DNA from: Thamnaconus septentrionalis
Taxonomy: Eukaryota > Chordata > Actinopteri > Tetraodontiformes > Monacanthidae
Direction: 5' to 3'
Assembly: GCA_009823395.1 (NCBI GenBank)
Contig: CM020513.1
Span: forward strand, 5,544,001 to 5,608,000
Length of the DNA: 64,000 bases
The translations under genes were made by a program, and so were the position numbers. The stretch's first letter is position 1, and each line of letters starts with the position of its first letter. Shown here one piece after another: positions 49,201 to 56,000 of this stretch. Below the pieces are notes generated by a model. That model saw only the letters and a list, made by a program, of their open reading frames with translations. It made no database searches and was not told the origin of the DNA.

Positions 49201-52200
49201 GGGTCTGAATCCTCCGGCCTGCACGTGGCCCTGGACCGTCTGCCACCTGCCGGCCTTCAGCCCCTCCGTCACCATGCTCTTCACGCTGTCGCTGCGATAA
49301 GGAGCCCCCCCACCGTCCCCGTGGCCGCTGGCGGCCGCCTTCTGATTCCCCGACACCGCCCCACTGAGAGACGGCGGGCAGGGCGTCGGCCGGAAACCCC
49401 CCCAATAAAAGTTCCCCGCAGAGGAGGAAGAAGAAGAAGAGGAGGAGGAGGAGGAGGAGGAAGTGGAGAGGATAACAACAGGCAGAGGAGAAAAAACACC
49501 AAAGAGTGTGAGAGGGACAGACGCAAACGCACAAAATAAGGAAATAAAATAAAACAAAAACGGACACAACGCAAAACACAAACCCAACACAACACAACAC
49601 GCACACAGAGGAGAGCAGATTAAGCAACCGCACGGCTGGAGGGGGAAGTGGGAGGGGTCAGTGGTCTGCGTGGTGGTGGTGGTGGTGGGGGGGGACACTC
49701 GGTTTTTCCAGGCCCAGTGAGAGAAGCAGGTGGATGAGGAGGCCTGGAGTCCGGAGCGGGGAGGGAGGGAGGGAGGGAGGAGGAGGGGAGGAGGAAGAGG
49801 AAGAGGAGCCTGTGGAGGGCGGAAAACCAACAACGAGTCCCTCCCCTGGGTGGCGCCGGACCGCGATCACAGCTGCCAGCGTTCACTAGCGGCGCTCGTC
49901 CGGCTGCTCGGGCTCAGCTTGTCGATGGTTGTGGGGGGCGGGGCTGGAAGGTGGGGGGCTAAGGCTGGAACTAGAGGAAGTGAGTGTCCTGCCTGCAGGT
50001 CAGGCCTTTGTGATGTCACGTCAAGTTGTTTTTGTCTCCTTGACCAAAGCACTTGGAAGGTTAAACAACAAAGTGTTTTAACAGGAGGCCGCAAACAGAG
50101 GGCTAAGATGCACGTCCAGAGAAGTTTTCCTTGGATAATCTGATCACTATATTGGGTGAAAAATAAGAGATAGGTATAACCTGCAAGGGGGCGGGGAGAG
50201 GAGAGTGAGAATGAGAAATGACCTTTCACATTTCTGCTGTCGTCCGCAGGAACTCTAGAAAAGGGGGCGGAGCCTGGTTCTCTGTTCAGCTCTGCCCTTC
50301 GCTGTCTAACCTTCGGTGTTGTGTTTGCAAAAAAATGACAAATAAATAAGAGGAGATTTAGTCACCGGTTCCAGACCGGGAAATACCCTCCACCATCACC
50401 TCCGCTTTCCACAGCCAGGTGAGCAAATAAAAAGGCTCCATGCGTCTCTTATTGGGGCCAGAAATGAAATTATTATTAGCATCAGGTGGCTGTAATCAGA
50501 GGGCTAAACATGTCGTTTCCCCCGTTTGGATAATTAATGAGAAAAGTCGCGGACCTTCAGCGCGTCTTGTGTTGAAATATCATTAACGAGAGGCAGCAGG
50601 AAGCAGAACCGGCGGCGACCCGGCGGAAGGGGATCAGAAAAGGGCAAACTAATCACATCATCCTGCCAGGGAAGAGGAGGGGGGAAAACACACAACACGC
50701 TACACAGGTAGGGAAAGTCATTAGCGTCGCTGCGGAGGCTCAGCCGTCACGGCAGATCTCCTCTCATAAGCACCACCACCGCCCGCCCCTTATTAGATTT
50801 AAAGTCTCGAGTCAAAAAAAAAAAAGAACAAATAAAGCACAGTGGTGCCCCCTGGTGACATGACTACATCATTAATATGCGCGGCGCTCCTGGAGACGAC
50901 ACGCGGGTTGGGAGGCTGGTGTGTGTATGAGGAGGAGTGGGGGGGGGGGGGGCTACGCTCGCCGCTACGCTAGCGTCACATCCTCCCCTTGAAGGTCACC
51001 TCTCACATTTAATTCTGACCAATTGACCTGACAGTGCACGTGGACAAGTCATCAATCACGACAACACGACACCGGGGGTGGTGGGAGAGGGGTGGGGGGG
51101 GGGGGTAATGTTGTGGGGGTGGGGTCGTTTATCCAGGCGGCCAGAAGGTGAAAGTCGTCACTCGTTATTGAAGCGGCCGCGAGCGCCGACGAGTTTCTGG
51201 TGCGCATCGTGCTGCGGGCGAAAACAACGGACAACCTGCACCTTCACCTCTCCGCGATCAACTTCCTGTTCTTTTCTCTGCCTGCCCTCTGCTGCCTCTC
51301 GGCATCAAACCAGTGACCCGACAAAACTGTATTTGATTTGCTCTTTTTTTTTTCTTCTTCTGCTGCTGCCGACGCACAACTCGGCTGAGTGCGACAGTCG
51401 GCAGGTGTCAGAGAGACACGCTGCGTCATCCAGGTGGCAAAAATCAGGTTTTTTTTCAAACCCTGGATAAGATATGAAGGTTTTATCAGGGGCCTCTGAA
51501 CACGGAACAACAGGAGTTAGCGTTGTTCCAGCTAGCGTCCTCAGAGTGTCTGTAAACTTCACATCCAGACTGTCGGATGGAGGAAAGCTCCCAGTGTAGC
51601 CAGGCCTGGACATCAACATCATTTGCTTGACAATGTCAAGCCATGAAGTACCTCCAGAGCGCTGCCCCTCTTTGGTTTCCTTGCGAATTACAGTTTAATG
51701 TGCTTCTTTTTTAGCACCACGCGCTATCGTTAGCGCCGTCGTCGCTGACTCACAAACGCAACATGACAAAACTTATGAATCCCAGTTTGGAGTAACCCGA
51801 TTTTTTTTTTTCTCCTCAGCCTGGAGAACTGACACACAAACACCACCACACCGCAACAACACAGCCGCAGCTGTGCCTGCCTGCCCACGGACTCGGCCGA
51901 GTGACACGGTGGCCAGGCTAGCACAGCAGCAGCAGCACAAACATCCCTGGATGTTGGTTCTGGCTTTGACTATAGAAAGAGCTTTGAGATGGATGTAATT
52001 TAGCATTTTACAAATAAAAACTGATTGGTTGATGAATGTTTAGATGAGAAAAAGGCATCAAACTAGCGGCCAGTGTAGCGGCTACAGGATACTTAGCGTA
52101 GCGCCAAAGAAACGTGGGATAAAGCTCAGAAGCCAATAAGATGCCTCGCTTATTATTGTTTTTTGTTGTTACCAAAACGCTCCCCAAAAGGAAGCAGAAC

Positions 52201-53045
52201 ACGTGGTTCCACTGCGGGTTTGAAAGCTGCAGTTCCGTGGGAAAGAAGGTGAAGCGGTTTGTTGTTTCTAACCGGACTCGCTCATGAAAAACCGTAGCGT
52301 TGTTGCTCTTTGTGTTTGCTTTTGATTCCGACAGGTTTAATCCGTTTCCAACAACAGGGGAAGCGGGAGGAGGCCTTGAGAAAAAAAAAACTCAAAGGAC
52401 AAAACACGACAACCTTGAGAGGTGTTTTTTTTTCTATAAATAAAAAAATATTTTCCTGTTGTTTTTTTTCCCCCTCAATAAACCTGAACAAACAGAGAAA
52501 AAAGAACCACAACCTGCTCCTCAACACATCTTAGGAGCCTTGTTTTCTCCAGATCAGCAGCCTTCAGCCCCCAAACATTAGTGCGCGTGTGCACACACAT
52601 ACACACACTCACTCACCCACTCTCCTCAAGGAGGAGTGAGGTCTATTAAAGATGAGCAGTTATTGGACGGTGTATCAGACCGATGCCTGGCAGCTCAGAG
52701 GTCTCCAGCCGATCACCGCCGCCGCCGCTTTTATTGGATTCAAGTGTCAAGTGCAGAGTGTGTGTGTGTGTGTGTGTGGGTGAGTGAGGGGGTTGTATAG
52801 GGTTTTGAGGGGGTGGGGGAAACAAAAATTACTTTAATTTCATCCCAGCGTTTTTGTTTTTTATTTATTTGTTGTTGTTTTTTTTGGGGGTGCTGTTGGG
52901 GGCGGGGGGGAGCCACAGACGTACGCCAGGTGAACGCTGGCACCTGCCGCTAACGGTCAACCCTCCACCGCGAACAACAGGCCAGCGAGTCGAGCTTCAC
53001 ACCGACAACACAGTGAGGTAGAGAGACACCAAGGAGCACTGGGTT

Positions 53046-53077
<32 letters not shown>

Positions 53078-56000
53078 CACATGGGTCACTTGTAAAAGAG
53101 AGAGAGAGCGAGAGGGCGAGAGAGCACATGGGTCACTTGTAAAAGAGAGAGAGAGCGAGAGGGCGAGAGGGCGAGCGCGGGGGCTCAGCGAGGGTTGTCC
53201 GTCTCCATGGTCAGAGAGGCCCATGGGAGAAAGGTCAAAGGTCAGAGGTTAGTGGGGGGGGGGTGGAGCGGCTGGCAGGGCTGTAGGGAGTGAGGGGTGG
53301 GGGGTTTCGCGGGAGGGGTGGTGAGAGGAGCAGGGACGAGCAGGGGCAGGGGCCCGAGCCGCCGCCACCGCCGCTGCTGCTGCCGCTGCTGCCGCCGCCG
53401 CGCTTTAATGCGCGTGACATTTCCCAAACGCTGCCCCGCGGAGGCAGCGGCAGCACCGTCCTGGCCGACCGTCCTGGACGGTCGTCATCGCCGGCGCCGA
53501 TGCAGGACAAACTGATTTATTTTCATTTTTCAGCCACTAACAAGCGCAGGGACGCGCAGTTGGAACTGCAGCCGGGTGACATTTATAGTTGTTGTTGCTG
53601 CTGATGTGTGTTGTTTTTTTCTCTCTCTCTCTCTCTCTCTCTCTCCCTCTGCTTCTGTTTACTTGCAGCTAAAAAAAAAAAAAAAAAAAAGAAAAGCCCC
53701 CCCGGCCCCGACAGACCGGCCCTGGTGACTCATGGGAAAAATCTGCTCCGGGGAGGGAAAAGCAAAATAAGGGAGGCCGAGACGCTGCGGGCGCATTTAA
53801 TCAGCTGCTGGCCCGGAATTACACTGGATACGTGTTTGTTCCGGTCCGCCGTCGACTCCCCAGTTTTACAGCGGAAATAAAGCGGCCGTCACTTCTGAGC
53901 TGAACGGCGGTTTGGCGGCTCAAAGAAATTATAATAATTTCAGTGCTGAAGCAATGAATTGACGGGAAACGATTAAAAAAAATGAATGCAGTGAAAAAAT
54001 GAACGAATGAAATGAATGGCTGCAGTTAAAGCTGGTTCCGTTGTTGTGTGTTTCGTGCACCTACTGTGACTCACAATATGCCTATATATATATATATATA
54101 TATATATATGCATCCTTTTATTTTTATACTTTCCATTTTTCACACTAACACAATGAGTTGTTTGTTGTTTTCAGAAATGTCTGCTTCACATTTTTCTGCA
54201 CATTCACGTAATCGAATCAAAGGAAGTAATAAATAAAATAATTAATCACTAAAACAATTAATAGCTGCAGAATTTTTTTGTGATCTGACGATTTTAGCAA
54301 CAGGCCGTAACATTAATTGCTCCTCGGTGGAGTAAAGTAAAGCCTGTGGATCTGCTGGACTTGAAGTGCTTGCTCAGGTTTTTCCGCTCACCTGCCGGGG
54401 GGGGGGGGGGCAGCGGGTTCCACCCCTGCCTCGTTACAGCCCTGCCAGTGGGTGGGGTTTGGGGTGTGGTGGTGGTGGTGGGAGCGGGAGGGGAGGAGGG
54501 GGTGGAGTCTCTTACCAGCCTTGGACCAAAGACTCACTTGAGCGTGAGGCGGGGGTCTCCGTATGGGGCATAGGGAGAAATGTTAAGTAGGAACTCCTTG
54601 GGCGGATAGGAGCTCCACCTCTGCTGCACTGAGCTGCTGTCATTGTTATTCCAAAAGTCTCTGTCTAGATCACTGCGGCCAAAGAGAGGGAAACAGGTGA
54701 AAGCAACACACAGGCCGCGCCCACCGGCTGTTGACATCAGAGAGGAGCGCGAGCTCCGCCCAGTCTCGGCGGGAGGTTGGAGAAGAAGTCAATGAATGGA
54801 TTGAAACAATGACAGAAGAGGCAGCGACACAAGCTGTTGATCCAGACAAGCAACCACAGGCAGCAAGAGGAGGAAGAGGAAGCAGGTGACATCACTTCCT
54901 GTCGGTCGCAGTCGGCGGCGGCAGCCACCGACCGCACACATTAGCAAAACAGCAACAAGTCCTGACCCCACCACACACACACACACACAATCTTAATGGA
55001 GGAGGATGAGGAAGAAGGGGGAGGAGGAAGAATAAGGAGGGGGAGGAAGAATAAGGAGGAGGAGGGATCACACACAGTCAGAGAAAACAGAAAGACTGGA
55101 GGAAGAGAGTGATGATGTCACGACCGGAGCTGCAGCACAGAGGGCAGGACAGGGTTGATGGGGGCGGGGGAGTAGAAAGAAGGAAGAGGGAAGGGGAAGA
55201 GGGAAGAAGAAGGAGGCAAAGAGGAAGAAGGAAGAGGGAAGTTAGGAGTCGGAAGAGGAAAGTGGGGAGTAGGAAGTGGGAAGTAGGAAGAGGAAAGAAG
55301 GAAAAGGAAAGAAGGAACTGGGAAGTAGGAGTATGGAAGAGGGAAAAGGGAAGCAGGAAGAGGGAAGAAGGAATAGGAAAGTAAGAAGAAGGAAGAGGGA
55401 AGAGGAAAGTAGGAAGAGAAAAGAGAAAAGTATGAAGGAGAATAGAAGTAGAAAGAGGGAAGTTAGGAGTAGGAAGAGGAAAGTAGGAAAAGGAAAGAAG
55501 GAAAAGGGAAAAAGGAGGATGGAAAAGGGAAAAGGGAAGTAGGAAGAGGGAGGAAGGAAGAGGAAAGTAAGAAGGGGGAAGAAGGAAAAATTTAAGGGGG
55601 AAGGAGGAGGACGGAAAAAGGAAGGAGAAAGAGGGAAGAAGGAAGAGGGAAGTGGACGCACACAAACACACACAGTCTGAAGCTGGAAATGGTCGACAGA
55701 GACGCTGCTGCAGACAGTCAGAGAGGAAATGCAATAAACTGAGAGACTCGAGTACAAAAATGACTCGAAATCAAAAGAAGAGGAGTCAGAATACATTCAC
55801 TTTTTTGTGTGCACTGCTGGCACTCAAACAATAAGACAAAGTCAGCACAGACAGGCAACACGGCGGGCTACAGAGGAGAAGTGAGCAGTGAGCAGCAGGT
55901 TAACAGGCATTTAGTGGAGTTAAAGCAGCGCAGCGCTGACATTTCCCGCCGCTGACCCAGGAAATACCTGAGCCGAGCTGCGGCCCTGCAAGAAACGTTA

